Counted from the stretch's first letter, positions 11,384 to 22,667 are shown. The stretch is DNA of 64,000 nt from Hemerocallis citrina (GCA_017893485.1 CM030366.1:204007455-204071454), one strand, 5' to 3'. Notes: generated by a model from the sequence alone, not told the origin. Numbers and translations are program-made.

Positions 11384-14300
11384 TGTCACGCCCGGTTCCC
11401 AAAATAAGGGAATACGAGCCCGTGACGAAGGCCCAGCGAATGATTTTAACATCATCCATAAGCTGTACTAGTCTTAACTCAACAACATGAAAATAAATAA
11501 TCACAACTACGCAGAAAACATAATCACATAAACGAGAATAAAATTCAATAACCAAATCTGGGATCCAAGAACTTACTAAATAGTTCGAGAATATGCAATG
11601 CAGTAACAGTTCGACGAGTTCCTTTCAATTACCCATCACTATACCGGTATAACATAACTCATAAGAAAGAGGAAGAGAACCCGTTAGAGCAAGCTATGGG
11701 CGACAAGTAGTAGGAAGCAGTAAAATAGGAAATAAAGGACTATATAATAAGAACAGAAATTGGAACGATATCAGAGTCAATAAATGATAAACGATAACAA
11801 AATCAAAAGTTGATAATCAACAATTCAGAAATAAGGAATCAATGTTTAATAACCAGTATTCAGTATTAGTGTCAATGTTCAGTGTTCATTTATGTCTATA
11901 AATTTTTTATCAATCCTAACTAATGCACGTACTACTGCGTTCCATACCACATGTTCGGTGCAGATAAAACAGTATTCATTTTAGACTTCGTGGTGAGATC
12001 TACAGAGCGTGCACTCGGCATCGATAACAATAATCAACAATTGAAAATCAATAGTTCACAATCAACATCCTCCTTCCATGACAATACGATATAACAATAA
12101 GGCCTTACCGAGTACATTTTCTGAGATTATCGACTACTAAGTCAACCCTTATTACCTCGACTTATTATCATTTTATTAACAATCAGTTATGAACATGCAT
12201 GTGATCAATGTGGACGATGGTATCAATACTCATACAACAGGTACAATCGATGAGACTGACAGCACTAGTACAATTTCAAGATGATATCAAGACTATACAA
12301 TACATAAAATATACATGGTCCAATTCATTAAATATGGAAAACACGATTTACATGCAAAACATAACAATATATGGACTAAGTGTACTACGATTTCTATGTG
12401 CAAGATTTTAAGTTTCTGTGTCAGGAACCGAGTCGAAACCTCAGTATAAAGTCCGACAAATGACAAGGCAATTGTACAATAAATTTACGGTTTGGGATTG
12501 AAGTCAACAATAATAGCACGATCAGAAGACTATGAATCAATAACATGGTACAATAAATAACAATGGAGTTCAATTAGATATGATATTCAATTTGATTACT
12601 AATTGTCGGATTTCAAAGAGTGTTTTCTTGAACTAGAAACTATAAAAATAAGTTCAAGAGACGTTTGCCTGTTAGGAGACGATTCTGAATATAAAAGAAT
12701 AACGAAATTAGGATCCCGAGCAACGAACCCACGAACACAGGAAAATGCACTAACACGTGCGAGCTACGTGCAACCCAAACACCAAGATCAAAATGGCAAA
12801 ACACCTGATCCAAAACAGCAACACACCAAAACACTGAACGGCAGATCAACCCAAACACCAAACACCGATCGAGATCCCCTACTCCAACACAGCAAAAAGC
12901 CCAATCTTCCACTCTCTGTTCTTCTTCCCAAAAATGACAGAGAGAGAGAGAGAGTGACGGCGGGAGACTCGACGGCGGCCGCGGCGAGGAACGACAGCAG
13001 TGATGAGGGTGAAGGCAGATGACGGTAAAGCGCTGGCAGCCGAGAAGCGATGCCGCAACGAGCAGCGATGCTCGAGCAAGCTCTATTTCACTCCGAAACA
13101 GGGGAGACGAGAACGACGGCGAGAATGGCGAGGGGATCTTCGGTGGATGGCGAATCTCGGCAACGGCGGCTTGGAGTGAGTGGAGACTGAGGAGGAGTAG
13201 CGGTAGAGGGAGTCGCCAAGGTGAAGGGAAGAGGAGACGAGGAGCTAGGCGCGGCAATGGTGGGAGCGATGTTGACGACGGAGCTTCGGGTTAAGGAGGA
13301 GCAGGCAGTGAGTTCTTTGAGGCGGAGCTTCGACGAGGTGCATAAGGGAGGTAGGAAGACGATGGGAGGGTGAAGCTTCGGTAGTCGATGGGTTCGACGA
13401 GGACCCAGAGGAAGAAGAAGACGGAGGCTCGGCAGTGGGTTCGGGGGCTGGCACAGTCGAGCGGAAAGCTCGCACAGGCGGAGTGCTGCGAAGGAGGTGG
13501 ACGGCGAGGTCGAAGGTCGAGGATGTTGAAGACGCTGTATTGGTTGGTCGAGGACAGGGGCAGCGATGGGGTCGCGACTGGCTGACGAGGTCGAAGATGA
13601 GATGACGAGGGTGCGTCGCAACTGTAGTAGGCGGTGCTCGAGCGGAGAGGCGATGATGGCGGCGAGGAAGGGTCGCACGAAGTAGAGGATGAGAAGAACA
13701 AGGCGGGAGAGAGAGTCGGGAGGTAGGAGACGGGGGTTCAACAGTAGTAGGAGGTAGGGTTAGGGTGTGAACAGTGAAGGGAAGGTTTGGAAATTGTGGG
13801 GGTTTGGAAGATGAAGGGATTTGGCTGTTGTGTAATTAAGAGAGAGAAAGATATGAGGTGGTGCAACGGCAGGCTGCGATGGGGGGGGGGGGGATGGGTG
13901 CAGGCAAAAAGGTACGGTGGAGGATTGGGGACAGGGCGAGGGCTCGGCTGTTAAGGGCATCGAGGCGAGGAGCAGGGGGTTGCCGGCGATGGGGTTGAGG
14001 CGGAGGGGCGACGGGTGTAGACGGGAAAGAGATAGGAGGGAGGGAGATGGGAGGTAGGGGATGAAGGGTGACGGCTGAAGTAGAGAAGTAGAGGAGTAGG
14101 GAAGGGAGACAGCATGGGGCTGTCGAGGGCGGCACTGAAGGGCGTCGCGAGGGGGAGAGTAAGGTGGCTGTTGGCGTCGCGACAGGGTGGCACCACCAGG
14201 GGCGAGGGAGAGATCGGGAGGCGTCTGGTCGCTATCTGGCGCTCGGCATGAGGCACACAGGGAGGGGGTGTCGCTGGGGTCGCGGTGACAATGCCGCTGC

Positions 14301-15003
14301 AGTCGCGCCGGAGGGAGAGCGCAGGGGTCGGGTATAGGAGGAGGACGAGAGAGAGAGACGAGCGAGAGATGGAGGCGGCTGCAAGGGTTGAAGATGAACA
14401 GTTGGTAAATGAGTATATATATAGGTATGTTTAGGGTTTAGAGTTAGCTGACGGGTTTGGGTTGGGGTGAGATAACGGGTATGGGTTAGAATAGGATAAA
14501 TGGGTTTATATGGGTATGAATCAGGGTTTGGTGTATAATGGGTTTTATAAAATTAATTTGAAAATACAATTAGATTAATAAGATATAGGGTTTTAAATAA
14601 AATATCAAATCGAATAGATAAAGTAATAAATAAAAAGTAGGATTATATAGCAAAAATATATTTGTACTGCAATATGAAAATTAGTTTAAATACTACAATA
14701 CAATGATCAACAGAGTTAGATTTTTAAATTAAGAATCAAGGGTAAAAGATAATAATAACAAGAATAATAATAATACTGATAACAGTAATAAGACATTAAT
14801 AGGGGTTGTATATAAAGAAATCGTTTGAAATAATAATAAATACAATTAATGAAAAGAAATAGATTTTTAACATGAGATACAAAAATATTTTTGAAATAAA
14901 ATGAATTTAAGAAAACGAAAGTTTTTATAAAGAACCCAAACCTAGATAATACACAGAAAATAAAATACACCCAAAATACAAAAATCGGAAAACAGGGGTT
15001 ACA
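11384..15003 (-). mobile_element. Large non-coding LTR (TGTCACGCC family), copy 1
   Basis: 3.6-kb unit starting TGTCACGCCCGG and ending GGGGTTACA. It shares its start, internal AT-rich blocks, a GC-rich middle and its end with the element at 35278-53653, which has clean TSDs. On the minus strand a TATATATA box (about 14413-14421) is followed by a CT-rich leader and a G/C-rich transcribed-like region (12880-14400), which suggests a minus-oriented LTR with its promoter to the right. Long ORFs in the GC-rich block are proline/serine-rich and overlap in several frames, so I do not call them genes. Flanks (ATTTG / AGATT) do not match, so this may be one end of a larger rearranged element or a recombined solo LTR. 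Confidence 0.55.
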
Positions 15004-15129
15004 AGATTCTAGTGGGGCAAATGGTGTGGTGATCACACTATTTGAGAGCGATACCTGGACCTGTACGAGCAGGCATACCAGCCTCACACCTCCGTGGCCA
15101 AGACATGGAGGAGGGGAGCATGGAAACAT

Positions 15130-16104
15130 CCTTCAGAACTCGACTAAGTTCGGAATCCTACCAGAGGCTGGGAAAACTCCAAGACTACATTGCACAGACT
15201 GAGATGAAATGCTCTCACGGCCCGGACCGCAAATCTTGGGGGTTTGAGAACAATGACTCGTTTATAGTCCTGTCCATGTACAACCGTATCCACTTCCGGG
15301 GATGTAAACCTAGATGGGCTCAGATCCTTTGGAAGGCAATTGTGCTTTTTAAAGTTAGAGTTTTCCTCTTGTTGGTACTCAATAATGCCATCCTGACCAG
15401 AGAAAATCTAGCCAAAAGGCAGTCGAATATTACGACAAATTGTGGGTTCTACAACTTTCATACGGAATCACTGAACCACCTCTTCATTGGTTGCCAACGG
15501 AGTAAGGCAATACTGTTTGAGGTCCTACGGGCCTTAAGTACGAGTGATTATCCCAACACATATGAGGATCTATGGATTGACCCCAAATTTGCTTTTATGC
15601 GTCACGAGATGAAAGAAGCTTGGTACGTCGCAATCGCTGCTACAACCTGAGTTTTATGACTTGACAGAAATAACTTTTACTTTCGTGGGACTTGTAATAG
15701 TACTTCTGGTATTTTAACTCATATCATGCATCTTATTTTCTTTTGGCGTACAGCTACTGCCACATAGACGAGAGGGATAATCGCCAGAGCCTTCCAGGTA
15801 GACTAGTACGACGATGAGGAGGTCGAGTTCGGACCTACCCTAGACTGAGCGGAGCGGCGGTACTCAGATTCTCACCTTCCAGAAATTTGTTGGAAGGACC
15901 ACTATGATTGTAATTGTCTTCCTATGTTCTTGTTATTTGGTTTATCTATAAAACTTTTGGATTGTCCCACCCTCCAGGATGAAGTTGGAGGTTTACATTT
16001 TATTTCATGCTTTATAGGTTTTTTGTACATTCCCTTGGTACTATGATGATGTTCATTTAACTCTTATAAATGAAACAGTGTGGTGCTATTTCACCATTTC
16101 CCTA

Positions 16105-16135
<31 letters not shown>

Positions 16136-16138
16136 ACA
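15130..16138 (+). pseudogene. LINE 3' end with zf-RVT domain
   Basis: The frame up to 15650 encodes a reverse-transcriptase zinc-binding (zf-RVT) region typical of plant LINE ORF2: GPDRKSWGFENNDSF, PRWAQILWKAIVLFKVRVF, LAKRQSN, then C...F...E..NHLFIGC. Degenerate continuation and a 3' UTR run to an A-rich tail (16103-16136), as expected for 5'-truncated LINE insertion. The reverse transcriptase core and endonuclease are absent. The exact 5' boundary is uncertain. Confidence 0.7.
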
Positions 16139-17363
16139 TTCCATTTCATTAGTTGTACCAGCTCATGTCTCTGGCATATGGTCTACTGCAATAACTTTCA
16201 AGTCCTATGTTCTATCAGCTCTATTTATTGTGAGAATTTGGCGTCAATTCCTAACACTGCTTGCCGTAAGTTTCTATTGGGTCACACTATCGCCACACTA
16301 TCGCATACAGGCGTTACGGACCCAACCTATTATTCTATACTCGTATATCCTTAATTGGAAAACCAAAACTATGATATAATAACGAATATGATACAGTACG
16401 GACTGTCCATATAATTCATGTAAGAGAAGTAAGAATCCTCCTTTAAGTATATACTTATATTCCCTTTTCTCAATTATTATATATTAAGAACCCATTATCT
16501 CCACACAAACATGAGAAAAAGGGAGCCTGAGTATAGTGATTGTACTACCCTAGCTAAGGTAGTGGGCTTAAATTTAAGTAGTGTGCTTATTGTAGGAATT
16601 AGTAAACTTCTTAAAAGAGTTGAGCTCATTAGTTGTTATGATTAGTCGGCTTTTGTTGGTTGGGCGTCCTAGTAAGAGTATGTGCATATGGTATGGATAT
16701 GAGAATTGAGAGTTTAGTTTCATATTGGGTAAACCATGAAATGAAGACCTTTATATAATAAAGTTAATGAACCTGAAATAGTTTTTTGAGTCAGACTTTA
16801 GCCATGTGGGCAGACCGTAACAATATTGGGACATGACTACAAGAATAACTCAGGGTTCTTAAATGAACATGTGAGTACGCTCTGGTCGCTACACGAGTGT
16901 GAAGGATACCCTTAACACCAAAGAAGCAGATGGTGAAGCCTCTTTCAGCACAGAAGAAATTGGTCAAGTCTTCTTCGAAAGTGTTTTGAGACACACAATG
17001 AGATGGGCAATGCAATAGTGTAGTAATTAAGTACAAGAGTGTGTTGTAGCTTGTACGTTTTTATTAGTATTTACAGGTTACATTTTTCTACAAAAGTATA
17101 GTAGTCGATTCATTGATCAATTCTGGACAATGTATCCCCTATTCACCATCTAACTGGTAAGGCCAGCTCCCACCTTGAGGCCGGTGAGGCGACCGCCTCA
17201 GGCCCCGGATTTTTTTACAATTTTAGGGACTCCGAAATTTGTATTTCTCTTGTAAATATAGACACGTATTCTGCACGTAAAAAATTATATTATTATTAGG
17301 GGTCTCTAAAAAATAATTATTTAGGTCTGTGGTTCGCGGTGTGGTCCGTCTCGGGGCCTTCGA
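16139..17363. other. Unassigned intergenic sequence
   Basis: AT-rich sequence with no supported gene. The part near 17161-17340 (GAGGCGACCGCCTCAGGCCC) looks like a transposon end, but no second end or target duplication was found. It leads straight into rDNA fragments. Confidence 0.5.
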
Positions 17364-17377
17364 CAATGATCCTTCCC

Positions 17378-17411
<34 letters not shown>

Positions 17412-17460
17412 CCTTCCTCTAAATGATAAGGTTCAGTAGACTTCTCACGACGTCGCGGGC
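17364..17460 (-). rRNA. 18S rRNA 3'-end fragment
   Basis: The reverse complement matches the last ~95 nt of plant 18S rRNA, including GGTTTCCGTAGGTGAACCT and the GGAAGGATCATTG end, with several substitutions. Only the terminal part is present, so it is a dispersed pseudogene fragment. About 10 nt of unassigned sequence separates it from 25S sequence. Confidence 0.9.
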
Positions 17461-17470
17461 GACGAGGGCG

Positions 17471-17650
17471 CATAATCTGGCACACGGTAGCTTCGCGCCA
17501 CTGGCTTTTCAACCAAGCGCGATGACTAATTGTGTGAATCAACGGTTCCTCTCGTACTAGGTTGAATTACTATTATGGCGCGGTCATCAATAGGGTAAAA
17601 CTAACCTGTCTCACGAAGGTCTAAACCCAGCTCACGTTCCCTATTGGTGG
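17471..17650 (-). rRNA. 25S rRNA 3'-region fragment
   Basis: The reverse complement carries the conserved 25S block AACGTGAGCTGGGTTTAGAC, then ACAGGTTAGTTTTACCCTA, then TAGTACGAGAGGAACCGTTG (sarcin/ricin loop), then GGTTGAAAAGCCAGTGGCGC. It has several substitutions. It is joined at 17650/17651 to the opposite (5') end of 25S, an order not found in intact rDNA. Confidence 0.9.
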
Positions 17651-17772
17651 CCCGGTCCGCCACTGAGGACGCTTCTCCATACTACAATTCAGGCAGCACG
17701 GCTGCCCGATTCTCAAGCTAGGTTCTTCCCGGTTCGCTTGCCGTTACTAGGGGAATCCTCGTAAGTTTCTTC

Positions 17773-17807
<35 letters not shown>

Positions 17808-17830
17808 GTTCCCGCCTGACCTGGGGTCGC
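17651..17830 (-). rRNA. 25S rRNA 5'-end fragment
   Basis: The reverse complement begins GCGACCCCAGGTCAGGCGGG at 17830, followed by the CTGAGTTTAAGCATATCAAT block that opens plant 25S rRNA. It continues for about 180 nt to GGCGGACCGGG. Ordinary substitutions are present. It is contiguous on its 5' side with ITS2-like sequence. Confidence 0.9.
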
Positions 17831-17917
17831 GTTTCCGATCTCCTCTGCCGACGGGTGGCTCGGGGGAAACGGGCTGGGTTCCGGCGCGCTTTCGACCGCA
17901 GTCTGAGTCGACGGCGC
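17831..17917 (-). other. ITS2-like spacer fragment
   Basis: GC-rich sequence directly before the 25S 5' end in transcription direction, where ITS2 lies in a 45S unit. Identity is inferred from position because ITS2 is not conserved enough to recognise by eye. Confidence 0.55.
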
Positions 17918-18202
17918 AAGACATAGCAAGGATTGACAGACTGAGAGCTTTTTCTTGATTCTATGGGTGGTGGTGCATGACCGTTCTTAGTTGGTGGACC
18001 AATTTTTCTGGTTAATTCCATTAACAAACGAGACCTCAGCTTGCTAACTAGCTACGCGGAGGCATCCCCCCTGTGGCCAGCTTCTTAGAGGGACTGTGGC
18101 CGCTTAGGCCACGAAAGTTTGAGGCAATAACAGGTCTGTGATGCCCTTAGATGTTCTGGGCCGCACGCGCGCTACACTAATGTATTCAACGAAAACCATA
18201 GC
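17918..18202 (+). rRNA. 18S rRNA internal fragment
   Basis: Plus-strand match to the 3' third of 18S: AGACATAGCAAGGATTGACA, GATTCTATGGGTGGTGGTGC, GGCCGCTTAGGCCACGAAAG, GGCCGCACGCGCGCTACACT, with scattered substitutions. It is opposite in orientation to the three rDNA pieces to its left and fused to 25S sequence on its right. Confidence 0.92.
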
Positions 18203-18226
18203 CAAGGGAATGGGCTTGGCAGAATC

Positions 18227-18266
<40 letters not shown>

Positions 18267-18374
18267 ACTTTGTGAAATGACTTGAGAGGTGTAGGATAAG
18301 TGGGAGCTGCGAAAGTGGCAAAAGTGAAATACCACTACTTTTAACGTTATTTTACTTATTCCATGAGACGGAGG
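18203..18374 (+). rRNA. 25S rRNA internal fragment
   Basis: Plus-strand match to an internal 25S block: GGGCTTGGCAGAATCAGCGG, GACCCTGTTGAGCTTGACTC, AAATGACTTGAGAGGTGTAG, AAATACCACTACTTTTAACG. It stops where the 85-bp inverted repeat starts (18373). Confidence 0.92.
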
Positions 18375-18613
18375 AGTCGACGCGCGTCGCGCTGCCACGG
18401 CTGAGTCGACATCGCATAGCCAGGGCGGTGCAAACGGCGTTGCACGTCCAATTTTTCTTTTTTTTTTGGCTCTTCATGTTCGGTTTGATATATGTTTGTT
18501 TGTGGTGATGCTTGAGCATTGTTGGCAAGAAAAATTGGACGTGCAACGCCGTTTGCACCGCCCTGGCTGTGCGATGTCGACTCAGCCGTGGTGGCGCGAC
18601 GCGCGTCGACGCC
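18373..18613. repeat. 85-bp near-perfect inverted repeat (hairpin)
   Basis: The left arm 18373-18457 is the reverse complement of 18529-18613 with 4 mismatches in 85 positions. The loop is 71 nt (18458-18528) and starts with a T run. Arms are GC-rich and contain several GTCGAC and GCGCG motifs, whereas the loop is AT-rich. An RNA from either strand would fold into a long, almost perfect stem. No target duplication was recognised. It could be a tiny foldback element, a recombination product of the rDNA mosaic, or a small-RNA precursor; none can be proved here. Confidence 0.85.
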
Positions 18614-18740
18614 ACTCGTTACGGTCCGTAAAGGGTCTAAAGAAAGGTGCAAGGGGCTGACGCCCCCGAAATCTCACGGTGCACCACATCTGCAATCCCT
18701 CGAGGGACCTCGGGCGCCTGCCGAGCACGGACAGCTGCTG

Positions 18741-19260
18741 GCCGCCGCAGTTCCCAACTGCGACATCTCCAAAAATGTGTTTTTTTAAATCCACAGTTCC
18801 AACTGCAGCTTTAGTTCATTTCAAATTTGGGCCAGAGAGATTTGGAGATTTAGACAAATCTTTCTAAATAAAAAAGGGTTGAATATAGGCCGCAATTCCT
18901 AAATATAACAGAGGCTGCAGTTGGAAACTGCGGCCGAAGTTTTTTATTTATTTTTTATTAAATTTTTATTAGAAGAAGAAAAAAATTGTTATAGAGGCCG
19001 CAGTTCCTAATTGCGGCCTATATTTAGCCAATTTTTACTTAGATAAATTTGTCCAAGTCTTCAAGTCTCTCTAGCCCAAATATAAAATAAACTAAGGCCC
19101 AACTACGGCCTTGAAAAAACACATTTTTGAAGATGGAACTGCGGTCTCACAATCGAACAGGCTGCAGTTCGCAACTGCGAGTGGTGTATTTTTAAAATTA
19201 GTTTTGAAAGTGACATATTTTGAAAATTAGTTTCACAAAGTGACCTATTTCGGGAAAAAA
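18741..19260. mobile_element. Foldback-like element A (GCCGCAGTT family)
   Basis: The segment 18741-18890 is an imperfect reverse complement of about 18999-19155; both contain CAAAAATGTGTTTTTT and CTAGAGAGA-type blocks. The element also contains short palindromes with GGCCGCAGTT and AACTGCGGCC-type halves, for example 18913-18935, 18996-19018 and 19160-19179. Its right end shares the AAAATTAGTTTTGAAAGTG block with element B. The left end seems truncated. Confidence 0.6.
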
Positions 19261-19622
19261 GTCGATAAATGAAGGGGGGAATTGAAGCAATGGGGAGGGT
19301 GTAAAATGAACAGGACGGTCCCTCTTCGTCCGAGTCCAGCTCGAAAAATGGCCCGACCGTGGACCGTCCGAACTGTTATACGAACCAAACATGAACAAAT
19401 TATTAGGATCGATGTTTTACCGAGTTCGAGTCGGACATAAGTCCTTCCGAGTATTATTGTGATCTGATGCTTTACCGAACCGAGTCCGGACTTTAAAAAT
19501 TTTGTCCGATCTGGACCGAGCCGGACATAAGCTGGTCCGAGTAAAATTTCGGTCCGAGCTTGAACATATGACTGTCTGGTTCCGTCCGGTCTGATTTACA
19601 GCCCTTTTTGGGAAACTATTGA
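19261..19622. other. Spacer between foldback elements
   Basis: Contains repeated GTCCGAG / GTCCGGAC-like motifs and ends in CAGCCCTTTTTGGG. It may be a degraded short transposon, but no ends could be fixed and there is no gene. Confidence 0.4.
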
Positions 19623-20397
19623 GAACCCACTAATTAACGAATTTTTTCCTGAAATATGCCACTTTTTGAAACTAATTTCTAAAATCGGAAACTTTCGAAA
19701 CTAATATCCAAAATAGATCAACACAGTACCCAACTGCGGCCTCTTTGATTTCGAGGCCGTAGTTCACAACTACAACCTAAGCATATATTATATATATTTG
19801 GCTAATAGGCTTGAAGGCTTGAAAAATAATTGGCCATGTGAAAAATAGGAGGCCGTTGTTGGGTGCTACGGTCTTGATACTATAGAGGATGTAGTTCACA
19901 ACTACGGCCATAGTTGTATGGTGGAACGAGTATTAGAAGTTTTAAGAACTCGACCCCATCGACCATATAATTGAGGCCGCAGTTGTGAACTGCGGTTGCA
20001 GTACCCATCTGCGGCTTCCTATTTTTCACATTTTATCCTGGGCAATTTTTTCCTTGTCTCGTAGTCTATTAGTAAAATATGTGTAATATATACATGGGCT
20101 GCAGTTGTGAAATGCGGTCTATGTAGTATCGATACTGCAGTACCCTATTGCAGCATCCTATTTTTCACATTTTATACTTGGGCAATTTTTTTTTCAAGTC
20201 TCCGAGTCTATTAGCCAAATATGTATGATATATACTTAGACCGCAGTTGTGAATTGCGACCTCGAAATCAAAGAGGCCGCAGTTAGATATTGCATTGGTC
20301 TATTTCGAAAATTAGTTTTGAAAGTGGCATATGTTGAAAATTAGTTTTAAAAAGTGGTCTATTTCCAAAAAATATCCTGATTAACCCATAAGCAATG
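19623..20397. mobile_element. Foldback-like element B (GCCGCAGTT family)
   Basis: The left arm (about 19623-19840) pairs with the reverse complement of the right arm (about 20155-20397). Both carry GCCACTTT..AAACTAATTT blocks, GAGGCCGTAGTT or GAGGCCGCAGTT, and TTTGGCTAATAG. The middle holds further GCCGCAGTTGTGAACTGCGG palindromes (about 19975, 20097, 20240). No ORF is supported. Shared terminal blocks place it in the same family as element A. Confidence 0.65.
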
Positions 20398-20593
20398 AGG
20401 GACCGGAAATACTAATTGCCAATTGGTGTTAATGGGTGTGATGGGTGTGATGGGTGCTTTATAAGTTTATATATACAAAAGTGGGGCCCATAATACTCAG
20501 TGTAAGTGTACTGGGCACAGGAGAGAGGTTCGAGCCCCATCCAAAATATACCAGGTGATCCGGTTAGAGTGTAACGATGACAGCCGTAAAAAA

Positions 20594-20880
20594 GTATTTT
20601 TTACCAAACTATCCCACTTTTTGTAAGTATATGCCGCATATACTTACAAAAAGTGGGAATATGCCAAAGTCCTAGTTTCAAAGTGAAATACCAAAATTTC
20701 TCTGTCGTTGCGCGCTATCTCGTGTGTTAGGGGCCACTACTTTTCCCCTCAAGTCAGAGTGTGCGAAAAAGTCTCAAGTATAGACTTGCTAGCTCCGTTA
20801 GCGCGCCCATTTAAACCAGTCATGCTAACTGAGATAACGAGTGTCGATTGAGATTTTACTTAAATCACACTCACTGTCGA
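20594..20880 (+). repeat. MULE left terminal inverted repeat
   Basis: About 287 bp, homologous in inverse orientation to 54081-54374. Shared blocks include CCAAACTATCCCACTTTTTG, AAGTCAGAGTGTGC, TCTCAAGTATAGACT and CTTAAATCACACTC. It also has its own palindrome around 20632 (CTTACAAAAAGTGGGA facing TCCCACTTTTTGTAAG). It faces the transposase and would be its promoter region. Confidence 0.85.
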
Positions 20881-21252
20881 TGTCTATTCTTTTCATATTC
20901 TATCTCTCTCTTCTCATTCTCTCCCAATTTCGAAACCTAACTCCAAAACCCTAGCATCCCAATTGGAGATCTTACTAAAAAAAACTCTACAAAATCTTAA
21001 AGGATCTTCTTCATCTCTTACATTCATATCTCCTCCCACTCTTAAAACCCTAAAACCATCTTCCAAAATTTCTTTGTTTGGGGATTTATAAAGTAGATTT
21101 GTTAACAACCCATTCACTATGCCGTCTTCTCAAAGCTCAAAATTGCTCAACTTTTCTGAAAATTAATTTGAAGGTATGCTTTGTATATTATTTTATCGCA
21201 TATATTTTGTTTAGTAGATAATGATTATTTTTTTATATAAATATGTATAGGT

Positions 21253-22667
21253 ATGGATTACGATATTCCTATTTTGCTTTATTTTGGTGGTGAAATTATT
21301 CGTGACCCAAAAATAGGTTGTTGTTATAGTGCCGTTGATCCTGAAATAATTTGGGCACCTCGTACAATTACAATGGAAGAACTTTCCAAGAAAGTTTATG
21401 AGGTTACTAATTGGGATAAAGAACGATGGAATTTTAAAATTTTAGCACGTTATGCAGCGGAAAAAGGTGATGGTCAATATTTTATGACTGTGTCCGTAGG
21501 AAACGACAACTCTCTGAAGTCCATGATTGACAGAACACTTGATCCGAATTTAGTTGGTCTACATTAGAGCTATATATTCAGCGAACCTAAATTATTAATG
21601 CCCAACCACATGCTAACCCTAATTCAAGCTCCACACGTGAAGTGCCGATACATAAGATCAGTTTGAATCCAGTTCAAACATCTCATGCAATCCCACCGTC
21701 CTCACAAGAAGACACGTTTACAAATACTACAAGCCCGGATCATATTGAATTTGAGTTGCCACGTCAACCAAGTTTGGTTAATGATTACATTCGGAATACC
21801 AGTGTTTTCGGAATATTTGAAAATGCTACCATTAATAATGATTTAGTCGATGATGATGAAGAAGATGAAGAAACAGATGATGAACTTGAAGAGGGTTTAC
21901 AAAATGAAGACGAGGAAGAAAAAGATGAATATGTAAATGTTAATATAAATGAGAGTAATGATGTCGATGTGAACCTTACTGATGGCTTCAATAATGTTGA
22001 TATTCATGTTACTGAGAAGATGGCACAAAGTGCGAGAGTAAATCATGGTTCACAAGAGTTGTCTGGTTCATCCACCGTAGATGAATTCTACATTGGGCAA
22101 GAGTTTTAAAGTAAAGAATCGATCCAACATGCGGTCAAGCTATACTCCGTCAACAAACATCGGGAATTTATCACAATAAAATCTTCACCGACCATATATG
22201 CCGTTAAATGTAAATTGGCTCCAATAAAACGTTCACTTGAGGAGATGGTGCAAATCCCACCAGTTACAGGTGAGGGTGGTTGTTCGTGGAGATTACGTGC
22301 AATCATTCTGAAGGGCCGGACAAATTTTGTGGTTAAAAAAATAGTAGAGCTGCATACATGTGTGAATCCTACATTGAATCAAGACCACTGTAAAGTTAAC
22401 GCTAAACTTGTATGCAATTTGATTGTGAATGTTGTCAAGGCTGAGACAGGAATTACACTGCGGGCCATTATTGAGATAGTCAAACTACAATTCAATTATC
22501 AGATATCTTATAGGAAGGCTTTGATTGCAAAACAAAATGTTATTGAGAAGTTGTACAGATCATTTGAAGACACGTATACTAAGTTTCCTTTACTTCTATC
22601 AGCAATACAAGCAGCAAATCCAGGAACTGTTGTCCACTGGGATAAATATGATTTCGGTCTTGGCGAG
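21253..22667 (+). pseudogene. MuDR-type (mudrA) MULE transposase, 5' part
   Basis: N-terminal part of a MULE transposase. An opening frame begins MDYDIPILLYFGGEIIRD and includes IIWAPRTITMEELSKKVYE. An acidic linker (D/E-rich, 21850-21960) follows, then the MuDR DNA-binding region (SIQHAVKLYSVNKHREF ... WRLRA) and the start of the MULE catalytic domain. Lesions seen: a stop at 21565 with a frame change before 21642, and an in-frame TAA at 22107. A Tat element interrupts the gene after 22667, and coding resumes at 30607 after the GCGAG duplication. The 5' AG at 21249-21250 suggests an upstream non-coding exon. Confidence 0.8.

Noticed and set aside
12640..14256. Several long overlapping minus-strand ORFs, P/S/L/R-rich
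   Set aside because: They overlap in all frames within a GC-rich block of a non-coding LTR. No domain or splice structure was seen, and the related copy at 52.9-53.3 kb does not keep them open.
17161..17340. Possible terminus of a hAT-like element (GAGGCGACCGCCTC palindrome)
   Set aside because: No partner terminus or target duplication could be located.
17713..18788. ORFs over the rDNA fragments and hairpin
   Set aside because: The sequence is rRNA and inverted-repeat DNA; the frames are accidental.
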